A stretch of 64,000 bases of DNA from Lysobacter sp. MMG2 (GTDB lineage: Bacteria > Pseudomonadota > Gammaproteobacteria > Xanthomonadales > Xanthomonadaceae). Where the stretch lies: positions 682,001 to 746,000 of the forward strand of contig NZ_JAERQY020000002.1 in assembly GCF_016735495.2 (NCBI RefSeq), written 5' to 3'. Of the stretch, positions 42,967-51,587 are shown piece by piece; the stretch's first letter is position 1, and every line of letters starts with the position of its first letter. The notes beneath the pieces were generated by a model. It was not told where the DNA came from. It did no database searches and saw only the letters and a list, made by a program, of their open reading frames with translations. The position numbers were made by a program, and so were the translations under genes.

Positions 42967-43923
42967 ATGCACCTGCGCCCCGCCACCGCCCAGCCGCTGT
43001 CGAGCACGGAAACCCCGCGCGTCGACCGCTCGCGCCTGGAACACGCGGCGCAGCAGCTGGAAGCCCAGTTCGCGCAGATGCTGGTCAAGTCGATGCGCAG
43101 CGCCAGCTTCGGCGACCCGCTGATGGGCGACAACTCCACCTACCGCGACATGTACGACCAGCAGCTTTCGCGCGAGCTGGCCAAAGGCCGCGGACTGGGC
43201 CTGGCGCCGATGATCGTGCAGCAGCTCCAGCGCAGCACGGGCGCCGCGCAGAACCCCGGCGTCGTCACGCCCGAAGGCGGTTTTCCGATCGATCCGACGG
43301 CGACGGGCATGTCGCTTTCGCTCACGCCCAGCAGCGGTGGCGTGTCGCTGCAGGGCGTGGCCGCACCCGCCTTGCCGCGCGTGGAAACACCGCCGGTCGA
43401 ATGCGACCCCAACGCCAAGCTCGACTGCTCCAGCCCGGAAGCCTTCGTGCGTTCGGTGTGGCCGCATGCGCAGCGCACCGCGCAGGAACTGGGCGTCTCG
43501 CCCAAGGCGCTGGTCGCGCAGGCCGCGCTGGAAACCGGTTGGGGCCGGCGCCTGGCGAACCGCGAAGGCGGCGCCACCTCGCACAACCTGTTCGGCATCA
43601 AGGCCGGCTCGCGCTGGGGCGGCGAACGCGCCAGCGCGAACACGCACGAATACGTCGACGGCGTGCGCACGAGCGAGCGCGCGGACTTCCGCGCCTACGG
43701 CTCGGTCGGCGACAGCTTCAGCGACTACGCACGCCTGCTCAACAACCCGCGCTATGCGCAGGCGCGCGCAGCCGGCACCGATACGCGGCAGTTCGCGCAG
43801 GCGCTGCAAAGCGCCGGCTACGCCACCGACCCCGCCTACGCCGCGAAGATCAACGCGATCGCGGAAGGCGCCACGCTCAACCGCGCGCTCGCCTCGCTCG
43901 ACGCCGGTTCGACGCGCGGATGA
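42967..43923 (+). CDS. flgJ: Flagellar rod-assembly protein and muramidase FlgJ
   Basis: The 318-residue protein has an N-terminal rod-capping domain (about 20-90: LEHAAQQLEAQFAQMLVKSMRSASF) and a C-terminal glucosaminidase domain (about 155-310) with catalytic Glu in AALETGWGRR (E189), NLFGIKAGSRWGG and the conserved Tyr of YVDGVR. It bores the peptidoglycan for the rod. The ATG is within a short leader; the longer frame upstream is BIME sequence. Confidence 0.94.
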   Translation: MHLRPATAQPLSSTETPRVDRSRLEHAAQQLEAQFAQMLVKSMRSASFGDPLMGDNSTYRDMYDQQLSRELAKGRGLGLAPMIVQQLQRSTGAAQNPGVVTPEGGFPIDPTATGMSLSLTPSSGGVSLQGVAAPALPRVETPPVECDPNAKLDCSSPEAFVRSVWPHAQRTAQELGVSPKALVAQAALETGWGRRLANREGGATSHNLFGIKAGSRWGGERASANTHEYVDGVRTSERADFRAYGSVGDSFSDYARLLNNPRYAQARAAGTDTRQFAQALQSAGYATDPAYAAKINAIAEGATLNRALASLDAGSTRG

Positions 43924-43940
43924 CCCCAGGACGCTGACCC

Positions 43941-45821
43941 ATGGCCAATATCCTCTCCACCGGTTCCGGCGCGCTGATCGCGTTCCAGCGCGCGCTCGCG
44001 ACCGTGAGCCACAACGTCGCCAACGTCGCGACAGAAGGCTATTCGCGCCAGCGCGTCGACCTGGCCACGCGCTCGCCCACCGACATGGGCTACGGCTACG
44101 TCGGCAACGGCGTGAAGGTGGCCGATGTGCGCCGCATCGCCGACCAGCTGGCGACCACGCGACTGCTCGACAGCGGCGGCGAACTGTCGCGCCTGCAGCA
44201 ACTGTCGGCGATGGCCTCGCGCGTGGACAGCCTGATTTCCGACAAGGCGACCGGCCTTTCCGGCGTGTGGTCGAACTTCTTCGACGCCACCACCGGCCTG
44301 AGCAGCAACGCCTCGTCCTCGGCCGCGCGCCAGGAAGTGCTGTCGGATGCGAACGCGCTGGCCTCGCGCTTCAAGCAGCTCAATTCGCAGCTCGATTCGA
44401 TGGGCAACGAAGTCAACAGCGGCCTGCGCAGCAGCGCCGAGGAAGTGAACCGCATCGGCGCGGAAATCGCGCGCCTCAACGGCGAGATTTCCTCCAACCC
44501 GAACCACGTCTCCAACGACCTGCTCGACCAGCGCGACCGCCTCGTCTCGCAGATGGTCGGGTTCACCGGCGGCACCGCGGTCGCGCAGGGCGACGGCTCG
44601 CTCAACGTGTTCACCGCGGGCGGCCAGGCGCTGGTCGTGGGCAACACGTCGGCGAAGCTGACCACCATCACCGACCCTTACCAGCCCGAGCGCCTGCAAC
44701 TCGCGCTGGAAAGCAACGGCCAGCAGATCCGCCTCAACGACACCGCGCTGGGCGGCAAGATCGGCGGCTTGATGGATTTCCGCAGCGACGTGCTCGATCC
44801 GGCGCAGGCCGAGCTGGGCAAGATCGCGGTCGGCCTGGCCGAAACGTTCAACAAGCAGCACCGCGCCGGCATGGACCTCAACGGCCAGATGGGCACGGAC
44901 TTCTTCAACATTCCCGCGCCGCGCACGAGTGGCCATGCCGGCAACACCGGCAACGCCTCGCTCACCGCCAGCGTGGGCGATCTGTCCAAGCTCGACGCGC
45001 AGAACGTCGTGCTGAAATTCGACGGCACCGCATGGAGCGCCACGCGCGCCGACACGGGCGCCAACGTGCCGCTCACCGGCACGGGCACCGCCGCCGATCC
45101 GCTCGTCGTCGACGGCGTGGAACTGGTCGTCGGCGGCACGCCGGGCACGGGCGACCGTTTCCTGCTGCAACCCACGGCGGGCGCGGCGGGCGGCATCGGC
45201 GTCGCGATCGACGATCCCAATCGCATCGCCGCGGCCACGCCGGTGAAGGCGAAGGCGGAACTGGACAACGTCGGCACCGGCAAGATCAGCGGCGTGAAGG
45301 TCACCGATTCGACCAACGCCAACCTGCTCACGCCGGCGGACATCGAATTCATCGACGGCACGCAGTACACCGTCAACGGCGCCGGTCCCTTCACCTACAC
45401 GCCGGGCCAGCCGATCAACGCCAACGGCTGGAGCCTCACGCTCGACGGCGTGCCCGTCGCGGGCGACCGCTTCAGCGTGGGCAGCACGGGCGCCGGTTCC
45501 AGCGACAACGGCAACGCGATCCTGCTGGGCAACCTGGACGATGCGAAGGCGCTGGGCAACGGCACCGTCTCGCTCAACAACGCCATCGGCGGGCTGACCA
45601 CGCAGATCGGTTCGGCCGCGCGCCAGGCCGATTACGCCGCCGAGGCGCAGCAGGTGCTGCACGACCAGGCGCAGGCGGCGCGCGATTCCATCTCCGGCGT
45701 CAACATCGACGAAGAGGCGGCCAACATGATGCGGTTCCAGCAGGCCTACCAGGCGGCGGCGCAGGTCATCTCCACCGCCGACAGCATGTTCCAGTCCCTG
45801 ATCAGCGCGGTGAGCCGATGA
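43941..45821 (+). CDS. flgK: Hook-filament junction protein FlgK (HAP1)
   Basis: The 626-residue protein begins ILSTGSGALIAFQRALATVSHNVANVATEGYSRQRVDL and ends SGVNIDEEAANMMRFQQAYQAAAQVISTADSMFQSLISAVSR, both FlgK signatures. The middle 200 residues are variable, as usual. It overlaps flgL by ATGA at 45818-45821. Confidence 0.96.
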   Translation: MANILSTGSGALIAFQRALATVSHNVANVATEGYSRQRVDLATRSPTDMGYGYVGNGVKVADVRRIADQLATTRLLDSGGELSRLQQLSAMASRVDSLISDKATGLSGVWSNFFDATTGLSSNASSSAARQEVLSDANALASRFKQLNSQLDSMGNEVNSGLRSSAEEVNRIGAEIARLNGEISSNPNHVSNDLLDQRDRLVSQMVGFTGGTAVAQGDGSLNVFTAGGQALVVGNTSAKLTTITDPYQPERLQLALESNGQQIRLNDTALGGKIGGLMDFRSDVLDPAQAELGKIAVGLAETFNKQHRAGMDLNGQMGTDFFNIPAPRTSGHAGNTGNASLTASVGDLSKLDAQNVVLKFDGTAWSATRADTGANVPLTGTGTAADPLVVDGVELVVGGTPGTGDRFLLQPTAGAAGGIGVAIDDPNRIAAATPVKAKAELDNVGTGKISGVKVTDSTNANLLTPADIEFIDGTQYTVNGAGPFTYTPGQPINANGWSLTLDGVPVAGDRFSVGSTGAGSSDNGNAILLGNLDDAKALGNGTVSLNNAIGGLTTQIGSAARQADYAAEAQQVLHDQAQAARDSISGVNIDEEAANMMRFQQAYQAAAQVISTADSMFQSLISAVSR

Positions 45822-47020
45822 ACACGCGTATCTCCACCGCCGGCGCGTACTCGCTGCAACTGAGCACGATGCTGTCCAAGCAGGCCAGCCTGGCGCACAC
45901 GCAGCAGCAGCTCGCCAAGGGCGAGCGCCTGGTGACCGCGAAGGACGATCCGGTCGCGGCCGGCACGGCCGTGTCGCTGGACCGCGCCAACGCCGAACTG
46001 GAACGTTTCGGCCAGAACGCCAACCTGCTCGGCAATCGACTCAATCTTCAGGAAAGCGTGCTCGCGCAGGCGGGCGAACGCCTGGCGCGCGTGCGCGAGC
46101 TCACCATCCAGGCCAACAACGCCAGCCTGTCGAGCGACGACAAGAAGGCGATCACCGCCGAGCTGAAGGTGATCCGCCAGGAAATGATCGGCCTGGCCAA
46201 CAGCCAGGACGGCAGCGGCCGCTATCTGTTCGGCGGCACCGCCGACGACCACGCGCCGTTCGTGGTCAACGGCGGCAATGTCGGCTACACCGGCGACCAG
46301 CGCCAGCGCCAGGTCGAGATCGCGCCGGACCAGTTCGTGTCCGACACGCTTCCGGGCAGCGAGTTGTTCATGCGCATCAAGACCGGCGACGGCCGCATCG
46401 ACGGCGCGGCCGCCACGACCAACACCGGCAGCGGCGTGCTGATGGAATTCGGCCTGGACGCCACCGCTGGCTGGAACGGCGGCCGTTACAGCGTGGTGTT
46501 CACCGCGCCGGACGCATACGAATTGCGCGATGCAGGCGGCGCCGTCGTCGGCACCGGCACGTATGAAAGCGGCGAAGGCATCAGCGTCGGCGGCCTCAAC
46601 CTGCGCATCGACGGCGCGCCGGCGGCGGGCGACAGCTTCAGCATCGGCCCGGCCGGAAACCAGGATGTGTTCGGCATGATCGACGACCTCGTCGGCGCGC
46701 TCGAACTTCCCGACGACACGCCCGTGCAGCGCGCCGCGCAGCAGAACGCGTTGCAGGCCTCGCTGCGCGACGCGGCGACGGCGCAGGACCATTTCATCGA
46801 CGGCCGCGCCACCGGCGGTGCGCAGCTGGCCGCGATGGACAGCGCCGCCGAACTGCGCGAAGCGCAATCGGTGACGCTGGAAACCACGCTGTCGGGCATC
46901 CGCGACCTGGACTACGCCGAAGCGATCAGCCGCTTCCAGCTGGAAAGCACCGCGTTGCAGGCGGCGCAGCAGGCCTTCATGCGGCTGCAGTCGAGTTCGT
47001 TGTTCGATTTGATGCGGTAG
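45818..47020 (+). CDS. flgL: Hook-filament junction protein FlgL (HAP3)
   Basis: The 400-residue flagellin-like protein has the N-terminal MNTRISTAGAYSLQLSTMLSKQASLAHTQQQLAKGERLVTAKDDP and C-terminal LDYAEAISRFQLESTALQAAQQAFMRLQSSSLFDLMR coiled-coil ends, bracketing a variable centre. ATG overlaps the flgK stop, so expression is coupled. Confidence 0.95.
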   Translation: MNTRISTAGAYSLQLSTMLSKQASLAHTQQQLAKGERLVTAKDDPVAAGTAVSLDRANAELERFGQNANLLGNRLNLQESVLAQAGERLARVRELTIQANNASLSSDDKKAITAELKVIRQEMIGLANSQDGSGRYLFGGTADDHAPFVVNGGNVGYTGDQRQRQVEIAPDQFVSDTLPGSELFMRIKTGDGRIDGAAATTNTGSGVLMEFGLDATAGWNGGRYSVVFTAPDAYELRDAGGAVVGTGTYESGEGISVGGLNLRIDGAPAAGDSFSIGPAGNQDVFGMIDDLVGALELPDDTPVQRAAQQNALQASLRDAATAQDHFIDGRATGGAQLAAMDSAAELREAQSVTLETTLSGIRDLDYAEAISRFQLESTALQAAQQAFMRLQSSSLFDLMR

Positions 47021-47252
47021 TTCGTGATTCGCAAGAGAGCGTGTCGGCCTTGTTCGTCATTCCCGCGAAAGCGGGAATCCAGTGCCTTCATGACGCCTCA
47101 AGTCGCTGGATTCCCGCTTTCGCGGGAATGACGGTGAGGAGGCAGCGGCTCGAAGCGGCTCCCGCCGCCCAGCGCCGGGGCAGTCGTCAAGGGTCAAACC
47201 GTGATTCCCCCCACGAATCCCGAATCTCGACTCCCGAATCCCCGCTTGTGTC
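47021..47252. repeat. Inverted heptamer element with nested REP pair before fliC
   Basis: A short left arm (GTGATTCGCAAGAG, 47024) faces CACGAATCCCGAATCTCGACTCCCGAATCCCC (47213-47243). Inside is an inverted REP pair: TCATTCCCGCGAAAGCGGGAATCCAG (47057-47082) and CTGGATTCCCGCTTTCGCGGGAATGACGG (47106-47134). The left end matches the left arm of the element at 57929 (GATTCGCAAGAG). Confidence 0.75.
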
Positions 47253-47262
47253 AACCAGGAGC

Positions 47263-47289
47263 TAAAGGTTTCCCCAGGGGCACCGATAT
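47263..47289 (+). promoter_or_regulatory. FliA (sigma-28) promoter of fliC
   Basis: TAAA (47263-47266), a 15-nt spacer and ACCGATAT (47282-47289) match the TAAA-N15-GCCGATAA consensus at 10 of 12 positions. Transcription should start near 47296, about 100 nt before the fliC ATG. Confidence 0.85.
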
Positions 47290-47308
47290 CTAGGTCAGCA
47301 GCGGCAAG

Positions 47309-47365
47309 GGCCGGCAACACCGACCAACCACTGCGGTCTTGCCGGCCGGCGAAGTGCTTCGCCGG
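47309..47365 (+). promoter_or_regulatory. Structured 5' leader of fliC
   Basis: GGCCGGCAA (47309-47317) pairs with TTGCCGGCC (47339-47347), with an inner GACC/GGTC. CCGGCGAAG (47346-47354) pairs with CTTCGCCGG (47357-47365) around TG. The two stems share two bases. The ribosome binding site ACGGAG lies 18 nt further on. This could stabilise the abundant flagellin mRNA or present a CsrA-type GGA site. Confidence 0.5.
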
Positions 47366-47395
47366 TGCCCTAACCGAAACCTACGGAGAATCACC

Positions 47396-48586
47396 ATGGC
47401 ACAAGTCATCAACAGCAACGTGATGTCGCTCAATGCCCAGCGCAACCTGGGCACCAACAGCGCCAGCCTCGGCACCACCATCCAGCGTCTGTCGTCGGGC
47501 CTGCGCATCAACAGCGCGAAGGACGACGCCGCCGGTCTCGCAATCTCCGAGCGCTTCAGCACCCAGATCCGCGGTCTCGACGTCGCCGTGCGCAACGCCA
47601 ACGACGGCATCTCGCTGGCCCAGTCGGCCGAAGGCGCGATGGTCGAGATCGGCAACAACCTGCAGCGCGTTCGCGAACTGGCCGTGCAGTCGGCCAACGC
47701 CACCAACTCGCAGTCCGACCGTGACGCGCTGAACGCCGAAGTCACGCAGCTGGTCGCCGAAATCGACCGCGTCGCCAACCAGACCAACTTCAACGGCACC
47801 AAGCTGCTCGACGGCTCCTTCGCCGGCGCGCTGTTCCAGGTCGGCGCCAACTCCGGCCAGACGATCGGCATCAACAGCATCGTCAATGCGCAGTCGAAGG
47901 AACTGGGCAGCACGGTGTTCGCCGCCGACATCGCCGGCGCCGCGATCGTCCCGGGCGACCTGACGGCCGACCCGAACGACGCCAGCAAGCTGCTCGTCAC
48001 CGGCGCCACCGTCAACGGCGTCGACGTCGGCGACATCAGCGTGGCCGCCGATGCCACGGCCGGCGACATCGCCAAGGCCACCGCTTCGGCCGTCAACTCG
48101 AAGATGGACCAGACCGGCGTGTACGCCAAGCTCAACGACACCGGCGACGGCGTCGTGCTGACCGCGATCAAGGCCGACACCAACATCGAGACCACGGGCC
48201 TGGACGATGTGGGCGTCGTGGCCGCCGATGACGTCGTCATCGACCTGACCGACAACACCACCTTCTCTCGCGTCCACGCCTCGGACCTGGACATCACCAG
48301 CTTCGACGGCGCCCAGCGTGCGCTGGAGATCGTCGACAAGTCGCTGACCGGCGTGAACTCGGCCCGCGCCGACATGGGTGCGATCCAGAACCGCTTCACC
48401 TCGACCATCGCCAACCTGCAGGCGACGAGCGAGAACCTGACCGCTTCGCGCAGCCGCATCCGCGACGCCGACTACGCGAAGGAAACCGCCGAGCTGACCC
48501 GCACGCAGATCCTGCAGCAGGCCGGCACCGCGATGCTCGCGCAGGCCAACGCCGTACCGCAGAACGTCCTCAGCCTGCTGGGCTGA
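47396..48586 (+). CDS. fliC: Flagellin FliC
   Basis: The 396-residue filament protein has the conserved D0/D1 N-terminus (AQVINSNVMSLNAQRNLGTNSASLGTTIQRLSSGLRINSAKDDAAGLAIS) and C-terminus (ADYAKETAELTRTQILQQAGTAMLAQANAVPQNVLSLLG). About 200 residues of variable D2 region are rich in Asp and Ala. ATG 47396 has GGAG 8 nt upstream. A strong terminator follows. It is the only flagellin gene in the window. Confidence 0.97.
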   Translation: MAQVINSNVMSLNAQRNLGTNSASLGTTIQRLSSGLRINSAKDDAAGLAISERFSTQIRGLDVAVRNANDGISLAQSAEGAMVEIGNNLQRVRELAVQSANATNSQSDRDALNAEVTQLVAEIDRVANQTNFNGTKLLDGSFAGALFQVGANSGQTIGINSIVNAQSKELGSTVFAADIAGAAIVPGDLTADPNDASKLLVTGATVNGVDVGDISVAADATAGDIAKATASAVNSKMDQTGVYAKLNDTGDGVVLTAIKADTNIETTGLDDVGVVAADDVVIDLTDNTTFSRVHASDLDITSFDGAQRALEIVDKSLTGVNSARADMGAIQNRFTSTIANLQATSENLTASRSRIRDADYAKETAELTRTQILQQAGTAMLAQANAVPQNVLSLLG

Positions 48587-48631
48587 TCCACCGCCAGACG
48601 GGGCGCGAGATCCGCGTCCCGATGGCACCCT

Positions 48632-48669
48632 GGCGGGATGCGCGCGAACGCATCCCGCCGGTTCTTTTC
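48632..48669 (+). terminator. Strong terminator of fliC
   Basis: GGCGGGATGCG (48632-48642) pairs perfectly with CGCATCCCGCC (48649-48659) around CGCGAA, followed by GGTTCTTTTCC. It separates the abundant fliC message from fliD. Confidence 0.9.
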
Positions 48670-48683
48670 CGCAAGGAGTTGCC

Positions 48684-48749
48684 ATGACCGCTCATCGTTC
48701 GCCCCGTTCCACGCCGCGCATCGCGGCCCACGGTTCACGCGGAAGGTAA
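48684..48749 (+). CDS. Candidate 21-codon ORF upstream of fliD
   Basis: ATG 48684 is preceded by AAGGAGTTGCC, one of the best Shine-Dalgarno sequences in the window. The frame encodes 21 residues, strongly basic (six Arg, three His), ending TAA 48747, 6 nt before the fliD start. It may be a leader peptide that couples translation into fliD, or simply a decayed gene start. No homologue is recognised. Confidence 0.3.
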   Translation: MTAHRSPRSTPRIAAHGSRGR

Positions 48750-48755
48750 GCGGTC

Positions 48756-50084
48756 ATGGCCATTTCCACGCTCGGCTCGGGCATCGATATTCCTTCGCTG
48801 GTCTCGCAACTGGTCGCGGCCGAACGCGCGCCTGTCGAGAACCGCATCGCCCGCGGCGAAACCGCCGCCAAGACCCAGCTTTCGGCCATCGGCGCGCTCA
48901 AGGGCGCCTTCTCCGGCCTGAAGACCGCGCTGGACAAGTTGCGCAAGGAAGACGGCACCAACGCGCGCATCACCAACGTGCCCGAGAAGGCCGGCTTCAC
49001 CGCCACCGCCGCGACGTCGGCGGCGGTGGGCGAGTACGACATCGAAGTGGTCAGCCTGGCCACGGCGCACAAGCTGACCTCGGCCGGCAAACCGGCCGAG
49101 ACGAAGATCGGCACCGGCAAGCTCATCATCGAGGCCGGCGACGAGAAGATCGAAGTCGAGATCAAGGAAGGCCGCAACACGATGGCCGACATCCGCAGCG
49201 CGATCAACGCCGCCGCTGCGGGCAAGGGCGTGAGCGCCAGCCTGGTCAACGCCGACGATGGCCAGCACCTGGTGCTGACGGCCAACGACACGGGCACCGA
49301 AGGCAAGCTGCGCATCACCACCACCGGTGGCGACGGCGGGCTTTCCGCGCTGGTCTACGACCCCGGCGTGCAGACCTCGATGACCGAGACCGTCAAGGCC
49401 GCCGACGCCAAGGTGGTCGTCGACGGCATGGAGCGCACCTCCAGCAGCAACAACATCACCGACCTGCTGCCCGGCGTCACGCTGACGCTGAAGGAAGCCA
49501 AGCCGCACGAGACGTTCACGCTCAAGGTCTCCACCGACGACGCCGCGCTCAAGACGACGCTCCAGTCCTTCATCAGCGCCTACAACACGGCGATCGGGCT
49601 GACCAAGTCCGTCACCGCGTACAACGCCGAGACCAAGACCAGTTCGGCGCTCACCGGCGACAGCATGGTGCGCGGCCTGCAGGCGCAGCTGCGCACGATG
49701 GCCAGCGAAAATGTGGTTGCGCTCAAGGACCTGGGCGTGAAGATCAACACCGACGGCACGCTGACGCTCAACACCGCCGACATGACCAAGGCGCTGGCCG
49801 AGGATCCGGGCGCGCTGTCGCGCCTGTTCGGCGGCGAGGAGGGCTACGGCGCCAAGCTCGAAGACATGCTCGGCTCGGTGCTGGAAGACAACGGCCTGTT
49901 CGATTCGCGCAGCGACAGCCTCAACGCGCGCCTGAAGACCTACAACACGCAATACGAAGACCTGGACCGCCGCATGGAATCGCTGAAGACCCGCTACACC
50001 GCGCAGTTCACCGCGATGGAGCAGATGGTCACGCAGTTGCAGGGCAGCAGCGGCTTCCTGGCCCAGCAACTCGGTTCGCTGTAA
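48756..50084 (+). CDS. fliD: Flagellar filament cap protein FliD (HAP2)
   Basis: The 442-residue protein begins AISTLGSGIDIPSLVSQLVAAERAPVENRI (FliD_N) and ends with the FliD_C coiled coil RLKTYNTQYEDLDRRMESLKTRYTAQFTAMEQMVTQLQGSSGFLAQQL. The FINAYN-like FISAYNTAIGL is also present. It caps the filament and folds flagellin. AAGG precedes ATG 48756. Confidence 0.96.
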   Translation: MAISTLGSGIDIPSLVSQLVAAERAPVENRIARGETAAKTQLSAIGALKGAFSGLKTALDKLRKEDGTNARITNVPEKAGFTATAATSAAVGEYDIEVVSLATAHKLTSAGKPAETKIGTGKLIIEAGDEKIEVEIKEGRNTMADIRSAINAAAAGKGVSASLVNADDGQHLVLTANDTGTEGKLRITTTGGDGGLSALVYDPGVQTSMTETVKAADAKVVVDGMERTSSSNNITDLLPGVTLTLKEAKPHETFTLKVSTDDAALKTTLQSFISAYNTAIGLTKSVTAYNAETKTSSALTGDSMVRGLQAQLRTMASENVVALKDLGVKINTDGTLTLNTADMTKALAEDPGALSRLFGGEEGYGAKLEDMLGSVLEDNGLFDSRSDSLNARLKTYNTQYEDLDRRMESLKTRYTAQFTAMEQMVTQLQGSSGFLAQQLGSL

Positions 50085-50113
50085 TCCAGCCGACGTCACC
50101 CCGGAGATCCACC

Positions 50114-50509
50114 ATGCTCGGCAGCCACCGCAACTACGCCAACCAGTACCGCAGCACCGGCGTCAGCGCCGCCGTGCTCGAAGCCGACCCGCACCGCCTC
50201 GTCGCGCTGATGCTCTCCGGCGCGCGCGATCGCATCCGCCTGGCCGGCGCCTGCCTGGAACGCGGCGACATCCCGCGCAAGGCCAAGGCCATCAGCGATG
50301 CCAGCGGCCTGATCACCGGCCTCAACGGCGCGCTCAACCTGGAAGCCGGCGGTGAGATCGCCGCGGGTCTGCAGTCGCTGTACGACTACGCGCAGCAGCG
50401 CCTGCTGTCGGCCAACGCCGACAACGACGCCGGCGCGCTGGGCGAAGTGGACGCGCTGCTGGGCGACATCGAGTCGGCCTGGCTCGCCATCGCGCCGAAG
50501 ACGCCGTGA
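50114..50509 (+). CDS. fliS: Flagellin export chaperone FliS
   Basis: The 131-residue helical protein has NYANQYRSTGVSAAVLEADPHRLVALMLSGARDRIRLA and LNLEAGGEIAAGLQSLYDYAQQRLLSANADND, the FliS signature. It binds flagellin to prevent early polymerisation. CGGAG is 8 nt before ATG 50114. The stop overlaps the next start (GTGA). Confidence 0.94.
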   Translation: MLGSHRNYANQYRSTGVSAAVLEADPHRLVALMLSGARDRIRLAGACLERGDIPRKAKAISDASGLITGLNGALNLEAGGEIAAGLQSLYDYAQQRLLSANADNDAGALGEVDALLGDIESAWLAIAPKTP

Positions 50510-50796
50510 GCGTCGCCGTTCCCGTCCTGCCCGAATCCGAAGTGCGCGCGGCGATGCATGCCGAGCACTGGGAGCGCGCGTTCGAGCTGCTGGCCGAACA
50601 CGACCGCGAACTGCGCCAGGCGCTGGAATCGGTGGACCTGACGAAAACCTCCGCCGCGCCGTGGCGCGAACTGCTGGAGCGCCAGACCGCGCTGCTGCAC
50701 GACCTGAGCGTGGTGCGCGACGAAACCGCCGCGATCCTTGCCCGCATGGGCCGCGAGCGTCGCGGCGCCCTCGCCTACCGGACCCTGGCCGGATGA
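50506..50796 (+). CDS. fliT: FliT-like flagellar chaperone
   Basis: The 96-residue, wholly helical protein (AEHWERAFELLAEHDRELRQAL, LLERQTALLHDLSVVRDETAAIL) is coupled to fliS by a GTGA overlap, the position of FliT in other operons. Sequence similarity to FliT is weak, so the assignment rests on size, helicity and context. Confidence 0.65.
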   Translation: MSVAVPVLPESEVRAAMHAEHWERAFELLAEHDRELRQALESVDLTKTSAAPWRELLERQTALLHDLSVVRDETAAILARMGRERRGALAYRTLAG

Positions 50797-51353
50797 CGCC
50801 GCAGGACGCCGACGTCGCACTCTTCGACGGCGTGCTCGCGCACGAAGACCGCCGCCCGGCGGCGTTCCTGCCCGGAGGCCTGGACCCGGCCTCCGCGCAC
50901 GGCAGCGCCGCGCGCGCGGAAATGCTGCTGGCTTCGCTCGCCCTGAGCGAACGGGTGCGCGGCGACGACGCCGATGCCGACGCCGAACCCTCCGCCGCCC
51001 TGCAACGCGTGGAAGCGAAGGTGGACCTGCTGCTGGGCCTGGTCGGCGCGATGCTGCGCGATCGCGGCGACGTTCCGCCGACCGCGCTGCTGCGCTGGTC
51101 CACGCGCGGCGCGCGCATCGACGTGCACGGCGATGCCATCGCCATCCAGCCCGGCGCCCGCGGCGTGCTGCGCGTGCAACCGGCCGACTGGCTGCCGGAC
51201 TGCATCGAGCTGCCCGCCCGTGTGCTGGCCAGCGACGGCCGCCACGCCTGGGTCGCCTTCGACGCATTGCCGGCCTCACTGGCCGAGGCGCTGGAGCGGC
51301 ACCTGTTCCTGCTCCACCGCCGCCAGGTGGCGGAAACCCGCCGCCAGCGCTGA
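50793..51353 (+). CDS. PilZ-like protein of the flagellar cluster
   Basis: The 186-residue protein has an acidic N-terminal half with a helix (LQRVEAKVDLLLGLVGAMLRD) and a C-terminal beta-rich half (RGARIDVHGDAIAIQPGARGVLRVQPADWLPDCIELPARVL...AWVAFDALP). The C-terminal half looks like a PilZ barrel but lacks the RxxxR and D/NxSxxG c-di-GMP motifs. Xanthomonad flagellar clusters carry a PilZ-type gene after fliS. ATG 50793 overlaps the previous TGA. Function and c-di-GMP binding are uncertain. Confidence 0.6.
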   Translation: MTPQDADVALFDGVLAHEDRRPAAFLPGGLDPASAHGSAARAEMLLASLALSERVRGDDADADAEPSAALQRVEAKVDLLLGLVGAMLRDRGDVPPTALLRWSTRGARIDVHGDAIAIQPGARGVLRVQPADWLPDCIELPARVLASDGRHAWVAFDALPASLAEALERHLFLLHRRQVAETRRQR

Positions 51354-51373
51354 GGCCACAGAGCCCGCAGACT

Positions 51374-51416
51374 CGAGCCCCTCTCCCGTTCACGGGAGAG
51401 GGTTTGGGGTGAGGGC
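51374..51416. repeat. CTCTCCC-type hairpin after the PilZ-like gene
   Basis: GAGCCCCTCTCCCGTTCACGGGAGAGGGTTTGGGGTGAGGG is a member of the same family as the insert in flgI. Its CCCTCTCCC/GGGAGAGGG stem may terminate the fliD-fliS transcript. Confidence 0.8.
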
Positions 51417-51587
51417 AAACCGCGGACCACCCCATACCACCCCGTCCGGTACCCCGGCGCACGGTGGAACATTTGTCGGGCCCGTCACATTCCTTGCGTG
51501 AACGAATGGTCCCTCCGCGTCACCTCCGCTAAGGTGCCCCGAACGGAAGCTGGATGCTTTGGGGAACGGAAGTTGGGCTCGGGGCTG

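Noticed and set aside
40303-43809. 1168-codon minus-strand frame across flgG-flgJ
   Set aside because: It spans four well-supported plus-strand genes and two repeat elements, with no recognisable domain.
43337-45817. Plus-strand frame fused upstream of flgL
   Set aside because: It is the off-frame reading of flgJ and flgK. Real flgL starts at ATG 45818, overlapping the flgK stop.
51490-51504. RpoN promoter before the LuxR-type regulator (GTCAC-ATTCC-TTGC)
   Set aside because: The invariant GG of the -24 element is missing.
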